In this document: positions 20,597 to 30,535 of the stretch, piece by piece
Numbering within the stretch: the stretch's first letter is position 1
Layout of the letters: each line of letters starts with the position of its first letter
Assembly: GCF_046630445.1 (NCBI RefSeq)
Contig: NC_092335.1
Location: 630,013,501-630,077,500, forward strand
Origin: Rutidosis leptorrhynchoides
Taxonomy: Eukaryota; Streptophyta; Magnoliopsida; Asterales; Asteraceae
Direction of reading: 5' to 3'
DNA length: 64,000 nucleotides
Made by a program: the position numbers and the translations under genes
Notes under the pieces: generated by a model
Seen by the model: only the letters and a program-made list of their open reading frames with translations
Databases searched by the model: none
What the model was told of the DNA's origin: nothing

Positions 20597-22195
20597 TCAA
20601 ACAACCATAGGAGTACTTAATGGTTTTGCCTTGTCCATATTGAAACGTTTCAAAATCTTTTCAGTATATGTTGTTTGATGTACAAGTAAACCATTAGGCA
20701 TATGCTCAATTTGTAAACCAAGGCAATACTTGGTTTTTCCGAGATCTTTCATTTCAAATTCTTTCTTTAGAAGTTGAATGGCTTCATGGATCTCTTTATT
20801 TGTACCTATGATGTTAAGATCATCAACATAAACAGCTATGATCACATATCCGGATGTTGTTTTCTTAATGAAAACACAAGGGCAAGTAAGATTATTTGTA
20901 TACCCTTTGCTTATCAAGTAATCACTTAATCGGTTATACCACATACGTCCCGATTGTTTTAACCCATATAAAGATCTTTGTAATTTAATCGAATACATTT
21001 CTTTGGGTTTTGCATTTGATGCTTCTGGTACCTTAAATCCTTCAGGTATCTTCATATATATATCACTATCAAGTGATCCATATAGATAAGCAGTCACAAC
21101 ATCCATGAGATGCATTTCTAAATTTTTAGAAACTGCCAGACTGATTAAGTACCTAAAAGTAATTGCATCCATAACAGGAGAATAAGTTTCTTCATAATCA
21201 ATTCCCGGTCTTTGAGAAAAACCTTGAGCTACAAGTCTAGCTTTATACCTTGTAACTTCATTTTTCTCATTTCTTTTTCGGACAAAAATCCATCTGTATC
21301 CTACAGGTTTCACATCTTTAGGAGTGAGAATGATGGATCCGAAAACTTTTCTTTTATTGAGTGATTCTAATTCAGCTCGTATTGCTTCTTTCCATTGAGC
21401 CCAATCATGTCTATTTTGACATTCAACCATAGATGTTGGTTCTGGATCATCATCATTATTCATGATGTCATATGCAACATTAAATGAAAATTTCTCATCA
21501 AGATTTTTCATTTCATTTCGGTTCCATAATATTTTTGAATATGCATAATTGATTGCAATTTCTGTATTGACATCATCAATCTCCTCTGCAGTAGGAGTAC
21601 TGATTTGTGGTTCTTCTTGAACACTTTCTTTTACTTCATTATCAGCTGATTTTCTTTTTCGAGGATTTTTATCCTTTGAACCGATTGGTCTTCCACGTTT
21701 CTGACGTGGCAAAGATTCATGAGTGACGTTATTGCCAGCTTTTGGAATTTCAATTCGAGCTGGAGTATTTACTGCTGGTATATATGATTTTGTCACCGTT
21801 TTTGTATCTGTAAATGCATCAGGCAATTGATTTGCAAGTTCTTGTATATGCATTATCTTTTGAACTTCTGTCTCGCATTCTTTTGTGCGAGGATCAAGAT
21901 ACTTTAATTGAGGTTCACACCATGAAACATCATTTTCTTTATTTTTCATTTCTCCCCCTAATCTAGGGAACAATGTTTCATTAAAATGACAATCAGCAAA
22001 ACGTGCTGTAAAAACGTCACCTGTCATAGGTTCAATATACCTTAATATTGAAGATGTTTCATATCCAACATATATTCCCAACCTCCTTTGAGGACCCATT
22101 TTTGTACGTTGTGGTGTCGCAATTGGAACATACACTGCACAACCAAATGTTCTAAGATGGGAAATATTTGGCTCTTGACCAAAAGCAAGTTGTAG
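20597..22195 (-). CDS. Copia pol, middle: integrase C-terminus and reverse transcriptase
   Basis: From about 22195 the frame reads LQLAFGQEPNISHLRTFGC, the usual copia integrase C-terminal zone, then a basic Lys-rich linker. It continues through the RVT_2 domain: WKEAIRAELESL, GYRWIFVRK, ARLVAQGFSQ, DVVTAYLYGSL, SLYGLKQSGRMWY and the catalytic YVDDLNIIG near 20830. It ends STPMVV at a TGA (20597-20599). It is out of frame with the upstream integrase because of a 1-bp deletion in a C-run near 22195. An assembly error in the homopolymer is also possible. Confidence 0.92.
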   Translation of the reverse strand, partial: LQLAFGQEPNISHLRTFGCAVYVPIATPQRTKMGPQRRLGIYVGYETSSILRYIEPMTGDVFTARFADCHFNETLFPRLGGEMKNKENDVSWCEPQLKYLDPRTKECETEVQKIMHIQELANQLPDAFTDTKTVTKSYIPAVNTPARIEIPKAGNNVTHESLPRQKRGRPIGSKDKNPRKRKSADNEVKESVQEEPQISTPTAEEIDDVNTEIAINYAYSKILWNRNEMKNLDEKFSFNVAYDIMNNDDDPEPTSMVECQNRHDWAQWKEAIRAELESLNKRKVFGSIILTPKDVKPVGYRWIFVRKRNEKNEVTRYKARLVAQGFSQRPGIDYEETYSPVMDAITFRYLISLAVSKNLEMHLMDVVTAYLYGSLDSDIYMKIPEGFKVPEASNAKPKEMYSIKLQRSLYGLKQSGRMWYNRLSDYLISKGYTNNLTCPCVFIKKTTSGYVIIAVYVDDLNIIGTNKEIHEAIQLLKKEFEMKDLGKTKYCLGLQIEHMPNGLLVHQTTYTEKILKRFNMDKAKPLSTPMVV

Positions 22196-23382
22196 GGGGA
22201 ATATTTATGACTTGCACTTGGTCTGATGCGAATCAATGCAGCAGCATGTAAAATTGCATGACCCCATATAGATACAGGGAGTTTTGTTCTCATTATCAAT
22301 GGTCTAGCGATTAACTGTAAACGTTTAATCAATGACTCGGCTAAACCATTTTGTGTATGCACATGAGCAACAGAATGTTCAACAACAATTCCTATAGACA
22401 TGCAATAGTCATTAAATGCTTGAGATGTAAATTCACCAGCATTATCAAGTCTCACCCTTTTAATGGTGTAATCAGGAAAATGAGCTCTCAATTTAATAAT
22501 TTGGGCAAGAAATTTTGCAAATGCCACATTACGGCTTGATAACAGACAAACATGAGACCATCTGCTAGATGCGTCTATTAGAACCATGAAATATCTAAAT
22601 GGTCCACATGGTGGATGAATTGGTCCACATATATCACCTTGAATTCTTTCAAGAAACATTGGTGATTCTTTCTCAACCTTAAGTGGTGAGGGTCTAGTTA
22701 TCAATTTTCCAAGAGAGCAAGATGTACATGGAACCATTGTATCATGATGGATTTTTCTATCCTTTAGTGGATGTCCATGAGTACATTCAATAATCCTTTT
22801 CATCATTGTTGATCCTGGATGGCCTAATCTGTTATGCCATAAACTGAATACACCAGGATCAATATATTTTTCGTTAACTACCATATGTATTTCTGGTACA
22901 TTTATATGTGTATAATGTAATCCAGAACTAAGTCTTGGCAGTTTTTCAACCACATGACTCTTGTCAGTGATACTTAAATATTTCTCATTTTCTGTTGTCA
23001 CTGACTGATAATCATACCCGTTAAGGTATATGTCGGAGAAACTCAATAAATTTCTGCTTGACTTGGGAGAAAATAAGGCATCATTTATTAAAAATTTTGT
23101 ACCATTTGGTAGTATGAAATTTGCCTTTCCTATCCCTTTTATCAAGTTAGCAGGTCCTGATATTGTATGTATAGTTCCTTCCGTTGGTTTTAGATCAATA
23201 AAATATTTCTCGGATTTAAGTATAGTGTGTGTAGTTCCACTGTCTGCTATACAGAGATCTCCACCACTTGATTGATGTTGTATTCCAGCAAAATTCATAT
23301 TGAACTTCATATATAAGAAATAAATAGTGAGTACATTAATATTACACAATATTTTAAACGCAAATAGATAGTACTGAAACAT
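22196..23382 (-). CDS. Copia pol, N-terminal part: protease, GAG-pre-integrase, integrase
   Basis: The aspartic protease has ADSGTTHT (residues about 46-53 of the open frame). A zinc-binding GAG-pre-integrase segment follows (WHNRLGHPG ... CTSC). The integrase core shows its catalytic residues in GDICGP, RLDNAGEF and NGLAES. The open frame runs on to 22042 only as frameshifted residues after YSPYN. The true start is unclear: the first about 30 residues look like read-in from the gag-pol spacer. gag and pol are in the same frame but separated by stops. Confidence 0.92.
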
Positions 23383-23445
23383 TTAGCAAACATAATGACA
23401 AAGACAGACGATATTAAATCGTTTATTTTTCAAAAAACACACAAC

Positions 23446-24480
23446 TTAAACATTCAAGAAATCTTCATATAAATCAGATGGTTTCTCAGTGACTGTTGGA
23501 TCAATATTATCCACAAAATTTACTTCCTTTTCTTTACCTTTCAGCGAATCCTGATACATCTTAACAAGATGTTTAGATGTTCGGCAAGTATTAGCCCAGT
23601 GGCCCATTCTACCACATCTGTAGCAAGATTCTTCAGAATTTTTAGAAGAATTTTCTTCAACATCTTGTTTAATGGGCTTGTTTTGTGGTTGATATTTATA
23701 TTTTCGTGGATTACTATTTCTTTGACCACCACGGCCACGACCACGACCACATCCACGCCCATTACCATTACCATAAGGATGGTTTCTACCATAGTTATGG
23801 CTTTTGGCATGATGATGGTGATGGTTATTATAACCACGACCTTGCCCGCGTCCTTGTCCCTGTTTATAATTATTTGCAGTATTTGCTTCAGGGATTGCAA
23901 GTGTACCAGTAGGACGGGATTGCTGATTTTTCATTAATAGCTCATCATTTTGCTCTGCAACTAAGAGATATGAATTAAGTTCAGGATATGTTTTGAACTT
24001 TAGCATTCTCAAATTTCTTTGCACTGTGATGTTTGCAGCATTCATTGTGGAGAAAGTTTTCTCCATCATGTCTGCATCACTAATTTCATGTCCACAGAAT
24101 TTAAGTTGTGAACATGTATTATACAGAGCTGAGCTGTATTCATTTACTTTCTTAAAGTCTTGGAACCTTAATGTTCTCCATTGTTCCATTGCAGCTGGAA
24201 GTAAAATTTCTCTTTGATTATTGAATCTGCTTTTGAGACCTTCCCATAAAACATGGGGATCTTCTACAGTCACATAATTATTTTGTAAGCATTCATCAAT
24301 ATGTTGATGAATAAAGCAACATGCCGTAGCTTGTTCTTTTTCAGAACAAGTGTTGTTTTCATTTATGGTTTCAAGAATGCCCATTGATTTAAGATGCATT
24401 TTTACTTTTATAACCCATGGCATGTAGTTGTTTCCAGTTGATTCTAAAGGAGTAAATTTAAGCTTTTCCAGATTCGACAT
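23446..24480 (-). CDS. Copia gag (344 aa)
   Basis: Intact ORF from MSNLEKLKFTPLE with a copia-type Gag domain over residues 1-200 (NYMPWVIKVKMHLKS, ALYNTCSQLKFCGHEI). A Gly/Arg/His-rich linker with a five-His run covers about 205-265. One CCHC zinc knuckle, CYRCGRMGHWANTC, lies at about 286-299. It forms the virus-like particle shell and binds the RNA. It starts about 380 bp inside the 5' LTR. This is the only major protein of the copia element without a visible break. Confidence 0.93.
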   Translation of the reverse strand: MSNLEKLKFTPLESTGNNYMPWVIKVKMHLKSMGILETINENNTCSEKEQATACCFIHQHIDECLQNNYVTVEDPHVLWEGLKSRFNNQREILLPAAMEQWRTLRFQDFKKVNEYSSALYNTCSQLKFCGHEISDADMMEKTFSTMNAANITVQRNLRMLKFKTYPELNSYLLVAEQNDELLMKNQQSRPTGTLAIPEANTANNYKQGQGRGQGRGYNNHHHHHAKSHNYGRNHPYGNGNGRGCGRGRGRGGQRNSNPRKYKYQPQNKPIKQDVEENSSKNSEESCYRCGRMGHWANTCRTSKHLVKMYQDSLKGKEKEVNFVDNIDPTVTEKPSDLYEDFLNV

Positions 24481-24699
24481 TTTCTATTATCAAAAATTAA
24501 AACAAACATCATGATAAATTAGAGTCAATTTATATTCATAAGTATATAAACATTAAACATAAATTTAATATAACATAAATGATAAGTAGGTGACAGTGTC
24601 GACCATGTGTAAGTAATCATAAATAAATGTTATATAACAAAAATATAAATATTAGTAAACATAAATGAAAATTTGGCGACAGTGTCGACCATATATTTT

Positions 24700-24835
24700 T
24701 TCAGGTGGTATAACCGACCTATATCATTCTGGTGGTATAACCGACCATATATCATTTTGGTGGTATAACCGACCATATATCATTTTGGTGGTATAACCGA
24801 CCATATATCATTTTGGTGGCAGAGCCAACCATATT
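24700..24835 (-). repeat. 28-bp tandem repeats in the copia leader
   Basis: About five units of ggtggtataaccgaccatat plus atcatttt lie between the 5' LTR and gag. The outer units diverge (ggtggcagagccaacc at the right). They are in the transcribed leader. A packaging or translation role is speculative. Confidence 0.85.
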
Positions 24836-24845
24836 TAGTATTAAG

Positions 24846-24863
24846 ATTATCGTGCTGATAACG
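24846..24863 (-). other. Primer-binding site of the copia element (candidate)
   Basis: The minus strand directly after the 5' LTR reads cgttatcagcacgataatc. This is not the usual TGGTATCAGAGC. Its complement tcgtgctgataacg resembles a tRNA anticodon arm, as in plant tRNA-Ile (tcgtgctaataacg, from memory), suggesting internal half-tRNA priming as known for Drosophila copia. Confidence 0.45.
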
Positions 24864-25183
24864 TGTTATAATTCAGTAGGCTTATAACTACCTTTAGTGG
24901 TTTGATTCTTGATGTTATAATTCAGTAGGCTTATAACTACCTTTAGTGATTTGATTCTTGATTAAGAATATTAATAATGAAGTGTAAGAACAAAGATGAT
25001 AATGGAGAGAAAGAAAGAAACACTTTGTAAGTGTGAGAAATGGTGCAAGTTTAATGCTTGCATTCATGAGTATTTATAGCCTAAAATCTCAATATAAAAA
25101 TACATACTTTGTGTACCAAAATTGACTATATGTATACACCAAAATTGACTATCCATATCTATATTATTATTATTATTATAACA
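24864..25183 (-). repeat. 5' LTR of copia element (320 bp)
   Basis: Appears identical to 19350-19669 over all 320 bases, including the internal 49-bp duplication. It is the promoter-bearing copy for minus-strand transcription (minus-strand TATA from gtatttatagcc near 25070). Confidence 0.95.
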
Positions 25184-25187
25184 GTAT

Positions 25188-25300
25188 TATATTTTAATTG
25201 CCCACAATATATGCAATATCATAAGCAAATGGAGGAAATGGACAAACCGCTTAATGGCCAATTGACATAACTTTTGACTTGATTCTTGCTATTGTAGCTA
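25188..25300 (+). repeat. Direct repeat, left copy
   Basis: ttttaattgcccacaa...gattcttgct..t.tag recurs at 28498-28612 with about 10% differences. The pair encloses the Helitron-like end, the LINE and AT-rich DNA. It may be a local duplication or sequence carried by the element. Confidence 0.75.
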
Positions 25301-25301
25301 A

Positions 25302-25345
25302 CTAGTTATCGAACCCTCGCTTCGCGTCGGGGGTTCGGTTTTCAA
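25302..25345 (-). mobile_element. Helitron-like 3' end, minus strand (candidate)
   Basis: On the minus strand gaacccccgacgcgaagcga followed by gggttc can form a GAACCC/GGGTTC stem with an inner GCG pairing. Then gataa and CTAG (25302-25305) follow, with T next. The hairpin-to-CTAG distance is short for a Helitron. The element would extend rightwards and contain the LINE. Its 5' end was not found. Confidence 0.35.
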
Positions 25346-25393
25346 TGTATTTTATTGCGTTTAGTAAAATTATTTTGTGGCTAACGATGATGT

Positions 25394-27821
25394 ACATAAT
25401 TCGGATGGACCAAGCCTTGAAGGGCTTTTTTCTGAATTGATTACATCAGCGGACAACGAGCTCTTAGAAGCTCCTTTCACGGAAGGGGAAATTTGGGAAT
25501 CGGTCAAATGTTGTGGTAGTTCGAAGGCCCCGGGACCGGATGGGTTCAACTTTGGTTTTTTCAAAAAGTTTTGGTCCATAATCAAAGATGATTTGGTAGG
25601 TGCTATCAACTGGTTTTGGGTTTTTGGCGAGTTTTCAAAGGGTTGCAATGCCTCTTTTGTTTCCCTTATTCCGAAGAAATCGGACCCGCTGAGTTTTAGT
25701 GATTATCGCCCGATTAGTCTTATTTGCAGTTATTATAAAATTATCGCGAAGATGTTGTCTTTGAGAATTTGTAAAGTGGTACCTAGTCTTGTAGGGAAGG
25801 AACAGAGTGCGTTTCTTGGGGGTAGATATATTCTAGACGGTGCGTTAGTTGCAAATGAAGTGGTCGAAGATCTTAAACGAAACAAAAAGCACGGCCTAAT
25901 TTTTAAGGTAGACTTCGAGAAAGCCTTTGATTCGCTTAATTGGGATTATCTTCTTGAAGTGATGAAATGTATGGGGTTCGGTACCAAATGGTGTAAGTGG
26001 ATTTCCTCGTGTCTTAAATCGGCTACAATCTCCATTCTCATAAACGGGTCTCCGACAAGTGAGTTTAATCTTAAAAGGGGCGTTCGCCAAGGTGATCCCT
26101 TATCACCTTTCCTTTTTATTATTGCAGCGGAGGGACTTAATATCCTAACGAAAAAGGCGGTTGAGAGAGGGATGTATAAAGGGGTGGAGGTGGGTAAAGA
26201 TAAAGTCGTCATTTCTCATTTGCAATATGCGGATGATACGATTTTTTTTGGCGAATGGAGTAGACGTAATGCGCGAAATTTAATGTACTTGTTGGAATGT
26301 TTTGAACGGGCTTCGGGGTTGAAGGTTAATTATAATAAAAGTCAATTATTTGGGATAGGCATTAGTAATGATAACGTGGAAGCTCTTGCGTCTTGGTGTT
26401 CATGTCTTGCAGGTCGGTTGCCTTTCATGTATTTGGGTATTCCCGTGGGTAATAAGATGAAGAAATTGAATGATTGGTCCCCGGTGATCGAGAAATTTAA
26501 CAAGAGGTTAGCGGACTGGAGAGCAAAAATGATTTCATTTTGTGGACGGTTAACTTTAGTTAAGTCGGTTCTCTCTAGCCTACCTCTCTATTACTTCTCG
26601 CTCTTTCGTGCCCCTACTTGTGTGCTAAATTCTCTCGAGAGTGTGAGACGGAAATTTTTTTGGGGCGGGACGGGTTCTAAATCTAAAATGTCATGGGTTA
26701 AGTGGGAAAAAATCCTTCTTCCTCACGAAGAAGGAGGTTTAAATATCATGTCCTTAAAAAGTAAAAATTTAGCTCTTCTTTGTAAGTGGTGGTGGAGGTT
26801 TAAAACCGAAACTAACACTTTGTGGGTCGCCGTAATTCGTAGCATTTATGGTTCTAATGGAGGTCTTGTGCTTGGAAACGGGCGTGTCCGAAAACCAAAC
26901 GCTAGCCTTTGGAATTCTATTTGTGTTGCAGGAAAACATGTGGACGGGTTAGGGATTCCTTTCTCTAAGTCTTTCATACGCTTGCTCGGGGACGGGAAAA
27001 GCACCTCTTTTTGGAATGACATTTGGGTGGGGAACGCAAGCCTCAAAGACAAATTCAAAAGATTATACAGGCTCGAGATTGACAAAGATATCAACATCAG
27101 TAACAAAACCGAAGAATTTAAGGGAGATGGGCTCGGCAATTGGGCCTATACACCTATGGGACGAACGAATAGTGAACTAACTGAATTGCGAGATACTGTT
27201 CGGAACTTGCAGCTGATCGAAGATAAAAAAGACTGTTGGAGCTGGAATCTCAATTCGAAGGGTACATATATGGTCAAGGACTGTTCGGTTCTAGTGGACA
27301 AAGTCATCCTACCACGTGCGGTTAATTCAATTGAGTCGTTGCGAAATGGTTTGGTTCCAAAAAAAGTAGAGGTGTTTATTTGGCGGGCGAGATTAGGTCG
27401 TATACCGGTAAGGTTCGAGTTAGATAAACGGGGCATCGATTTGAACAGCGTGAGATGTCCGATTTGTGATGGTGACATTGAGACGGTGGAACATATACTT
27501 TTTTCTTGTCAAATGGCCAAAGACATATGGGCGAAAGTCCTTAAATGGTGGGGGTATAATTCGGCTTTATTCGGGTATGAGGATATTTTTAATGGTACCT
27601 TCGGCTACGTAGCACATGATCACAAAAGGAACCAATGGCAAGCGGTTTGTTGGGTGGTTTGTTACATTATATGGAAGAATCGAAATGCAAAGGTGTTCAA
27701 GAATAAGCTCGAGACGGTCCCATCTTTATTTAGCGAGGTTCAAGTTCTTTCATACGATTGGATTTCACGACGTTGCAAGGGTCATATTATGGATTGGCTT
27801 CAATGGTTCTCACAACCTTAG
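25394..27821 (+). CDS. LINE ORF2 fragment: reverse transcriptase and zf-RVT domain
   Basis: An uninterrupted frame of over 800 codons. The landmarks below are numbered from an open frame that begins with a GTG at 25377. That GTG and the next few codons are target DNA rather than LINE, so no genuine start exists. KAPGPDGF is near residue 50, followed by FVSLIPKK, the SDYRPISL block, KVDFEKAFDSLNW, RGVRQGDPLSPFLF and the catalytic YADD at 284-287. A zinc-finger-like CPIC...HILFSC (C694, C697, H706, C711) lies towards the C-terminus, as in plant L1-type LINEs. The intact frame despite truncation suggests a recent insertion. RT activity of the fragment is possible but not implied. Confidence 0.93.
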
Positions 27822-27985
27822 TTTCTCTCTTTTGTTAGTTGCAATCTTTGCAATTAGCTTAGGGCGGTGTAATTTGTTTTCTCTATTTCTTTCGTGATGT
27901 ATTGTGTTGTTAAGGTTGCCCAGTCAATCATGTACTATTCGTGATTGTTTAATATAAGTCCTTCTTGCTTTTCAAAAAAAAAAAA
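25394..27985 (+). mobile_element. 5'-truncated L1-type LINE with poly(A) tail
   Basis: Flanked by cgatgatgt at 25385-25393 and 27986-27994, a perfect 9-bp target duplication (extendable into the A-run). It ends in a 12-A tail (27974-27985). It comprises an RT-bearing frame and about 150 bp of 3' UTR. The endonuclease domain expected upstream is missing, so the copy is 5'-truncated. Short duplications, a poly(A) tail and truncation are diagnostic of target-primed LINE insertion. Confidence 0.95.
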
Positions 27986-27994
27986 CGATGATGT

Positions 27995-28497
27995 CGTTGA
28001 AGCGCAACTCGAGTCGAACTAAAAGGTATAACCCGTGAGAGATTTAAATGTTATTTTAAATTAACAATATATGTGCATCTCCGCGTTTCGCTATGGAATT
28101 TTCGACTTTTAAAAATTTAACGCAAAATCAACGTGTATGAAAAGTACCCCAAATATTTAGCGTTTTTTAAAAAGCGTCCGTTTTGCGTATAGCTAGTGAC
28201 ATTGTGTTCCTAAAATTATTTCGAGTTTAACGATAGTGTCGAAAAAATTTAACTCGTTGCGAGCGAAAAGATATGACCCGTTGAATATTTGGGTGGAGTT
28301 TATTTAAGATTTTTTATGAAAATGGTTATTTGACACTTTACCCCCTGTTTGGGGGTCGATTTGAATTTTTCAAAAAAGTTTGGAGGCTTTGTTGGTAAAA
28401 TGAAATTTAGGTAAAAAAAAGTAAAAAGTCAAAAATGCCCCTGATTACTATTCATAACTTTTGTCTATTAGTTAACATGTAAATGTAAATTCTGACG
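27995..28497. other. AT-rich repeat-like sequence, no gene
   Basis: Two related modules are visible: aactcgagtcgaactaaaag ... gtataacccgtgaga (about 28007-28042) and aactcgttgcgagcgaaaag ... atatgacccgttgaa (about 28252-28286). They suggest an internal duplication in an unidentified transposon body, perhaps the Helitron-like element ending at 25302. Confidence 0.45.
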
Positions 28498-28612
28498 AAA
28501 TTAAATTTTAATTGCCCACAAGATATGCAATCTCATAAGCAAACGGAACAAATGGACAAACCGCTTGATGGCCAATTAACATAACTGTTGACTCGATTCT
28601 TGCTGTTTTAGG
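28498..28612 (+). repeat. Direct repeat, right copy
   Basis: Matches 25188-25300. After it the sequence continues ggtacttctggcg, whereas the left copy runs into the Helitron-like CTAG end. The two copies therefore diverge exactly at that point. Confidence 0.75.
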
Positions 28613-29229
28613 TACTTCTGGCGAAAAGTATTATGAGTATATTAGTATTATATAAAATCAATCAATATCAATCAATATCTATATCTATATTTGATACGAG
28701 TAGTATTATATTTATATCGTTAATGAGGGTATCTAACTATTTTGAACTGACTAATCGCAAGACGACTACCCGCTTTGAAAGTAATCCGGAGTCATTGCAG
28801 ACGAACCTCCGTGACCATAAAACTTTTTATTTTTTACAAATCAATCATAAAATTTTTCACACTTATTATATATCCCGGATCCATTCAGAATTCAAACTCT
28901 GTCCACCTGCCCTTCGAGATGGTTTAAGTGCAAGAAAATGTAAATGATATTGGTTATATTCAATCTTCTCTATTGATTTAATTCACGACTAATTAGAGAG
29001 AATTTTTGTAGCTAACGTAATCAGGTGGTTTTTCGGAAAACCATGCATTTAATGAAGTACACCCTTAAGTTGGGCAAATTTCTAATCAAACAATAAGACT
29101 GTTAGTGAAACCATGTAGTTGCAAATTGCAATAATCAAATGTGATTAACATATAGTTTGAGAAGTAAGAACATTTAGTATTATCTTTATAAACTCAAACC
29201 CAATTACAAACTAGATAAAAATGGTAGTC
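28613..29229. other. Intergenic, no gene recognised
   Basis: AT-rich sequence downstream of the cis-prenyltransferase-like gene. An open frame of about 104 codons at 28633-28947 has no recognisable motif and low-complexity composition. I regard it as non-coding. Confidence 0.5.
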
Positions 29230-29822
29230 TCATACTACTTTTTTACTTCCACCAAATCTTCTATTTCTTTTTTGATACACATGTAATGCTTCAATAAAAT
29301 CTATCTTATCAAATTGAACACCATTTTTTTCAACAAAACATATTTCAGCATACGCCGATTGCCACAACATAAAGTCGTCAACACTATACTTCCCGCCGGT
29401 TCGAATCATTAAATCAGGATTAGGAAAGTCTAAGCACTTGGTCTCGAGTTCTTGTTGGAAAACATTTTCATCGATCTGTATCGGTTCCATTAAACCGCCA
29501 TACACCTTTTCTGCAAGAGCTTTGCAAGCTTGAACCATGTCTAAACGTCCACTGTAATTCACTGCTTCGATAATATGAAGCGATTTATTGTTCTTTGTAG
29601 TTTCTTCTACTTTTGTTATGATTTCTTGAAGTGAGTTTGGGATGGAATTTCGATTTCCGATCACTGATACCTTAATATCATTCCTACATGCAAGAGGAAT
29701 AAACATTCGTTTTTTTCAATTTGCTCGAATAAAAATAGATCCTTTTGATTTACATTATCTATTACATTACCCTCCTTTTGATTTAAGAAGGATTGCATCT
29801 TTGACTTCGTCTCCTTGTATTC
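29230..29822 (-). CDS. cis-prenyltransferase-like gene, 3' coding block
   Basis: This block carries the C-terminal half of a cis-prenyltransferase (undecaprenyl/dehydrodolichyl diphosphate synthase family): NDIKVSVIGNRNSIPNSLQE, TKNNKSLHI, AVNYSGRLDMVQACKALAEK, QELETKCLDFPNPDLMIRTG and YQKRNRRFGG. Where active enzymes have RTSGExRxSNFLLWQ it reads RTGGKYSVDDFMLWQ, losing the Mg-binding Glu and the Arg/Ser that hold pyrophosphate. Clear homology starts at a good acceptor (ttgcatgtag|gaat, exon from 29683). Further upstream KSKMQSFLNQ resembles the region after motif III, but in another frame, so either a small extra exon or a frameshift lies near 29700. Stop at 29230-29232. Confidence 0.75.
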
Positions 29823-30535
29823 ATTTAATTGGTTTAATAATAAAGGAAAATAAAATGTAAAATCAAATAATTGGCTAATTAAGCCGTTGTATTTGTTTTT
29901 GGTGACACCTCTAGCGTCTTGTTAGATGTTCACATTGATTAATGAAATTTTGTCGTTCGGAAAAAAAACTTATGTAGTTAGTTCCAATTTATTGTTTTTT
30001 GTTTCCGGTTTTGAAATAATTTTAACGTATATGTATATGTATATTCTTATGTTCAATTTCTTTACTGTTTTGAAACCATTCTTCTAAGATTCAATAATAC
30101 AAACCTTGACAACTCATTTGAATCCAATTTCAGTATGTTCAATGCAAAACCAGACCCCACCTGCATCAATATATGGAGGCTACGTTGAGTTGACATCATG
30201 ATTGTAAATTTAAATGATTAACAATATAAGAGGGTGACAAATTAAGTTTGTGCATCACTTTGTATATATAAAATTTTAGACTAAAGTTGTCCTGCATCAC
30301 TTTCTCAAAGTACCCTTTTTCTTGTAGTTATTAGTTCTACCATAATAATATATGTACCATCAATTTTTTTTAAGTCAAACATACACACACTTTACACGAT
30401 TTTTACACGAATATTTACATAATATGCAACCCAGGACTTGAACTCATGACCTCAAAATCAGATGCCTCTTCGATACCGGCCCTTTGGTCATGATTACTAT
30501 CAATATATTTGAGATTTAAATAATTTGGACAAAAG
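29823..30535 (-). other. Intron of the cis-prenyltransferase-like gene
   Basis: About 0.7 kb of AT-rich sequence between the two coding blocks. The donor is agt|gtaagc at the left edge of the 5' block. It holds a SINE at 30365-30494 and otherwise no coding sequence. Confidence 0.55.
30365..30494 (-). mobile_element. tRNA-derived SINE, about 130 bp
   Basis: Read on the minus strand, it has a head with gaggtcatgagttcaagtcc (box B gagttcaagtcc at 30434-30445), a short body and an A-run. The flanks are taccatcaat (30355-30364) and tactatcaat (30495-30504), matching at 9 of 10 bases as a target duplication. The structure fits a Pol III SINE inserted in the intron. Confidence 0.65.

Larger units (their letters stand above)
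19350..25183 (-). mobile_element. Complete Ty1/copia retrotransposon, 5834 bp, minus strand
   Basis: LTRs at 19350-19669 and 24864-25183 are each 320 bp and appear identical by eye. Both flanks are gtatt (19345-19349 and 25184-25188), a perfect 5-bp duplication. On the minus strand the order is leader with tandem repeats, gag, protease, integrase, reverse transcriptase and RNase H, which is the copia order. A PPT (ccaagggggag) abuts the left LTR. Despite its apparent youth, pol carries a 1-bp frameshift and a TGA, so this copy is defective. Confidence 0.96.

Noticed and set aside
23569-23937. Plus-strand ORFs over the copia gag region
   Set aside because: They mirror the Gly/Arg/His-rich minus-strand gag. 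Low-complexity composition opens the other frames.
24700-24835. CRISPR-like regularly spaced repeats
   Set aside because: Units are directly adjacent with no unique spacers, lie in a copia leader, and the genome is eukaryotic.
25377-25393. GTG start for the LINE ORF
   Set aside because: These bases are target-site DNA (the left cgatgatgt duplication), so the apparent start is not part of the element.
28633-28947. 104-codon plus-strand ORF
   Set aside because: No recognisable domain, AT-driven composition and no supporting signals.
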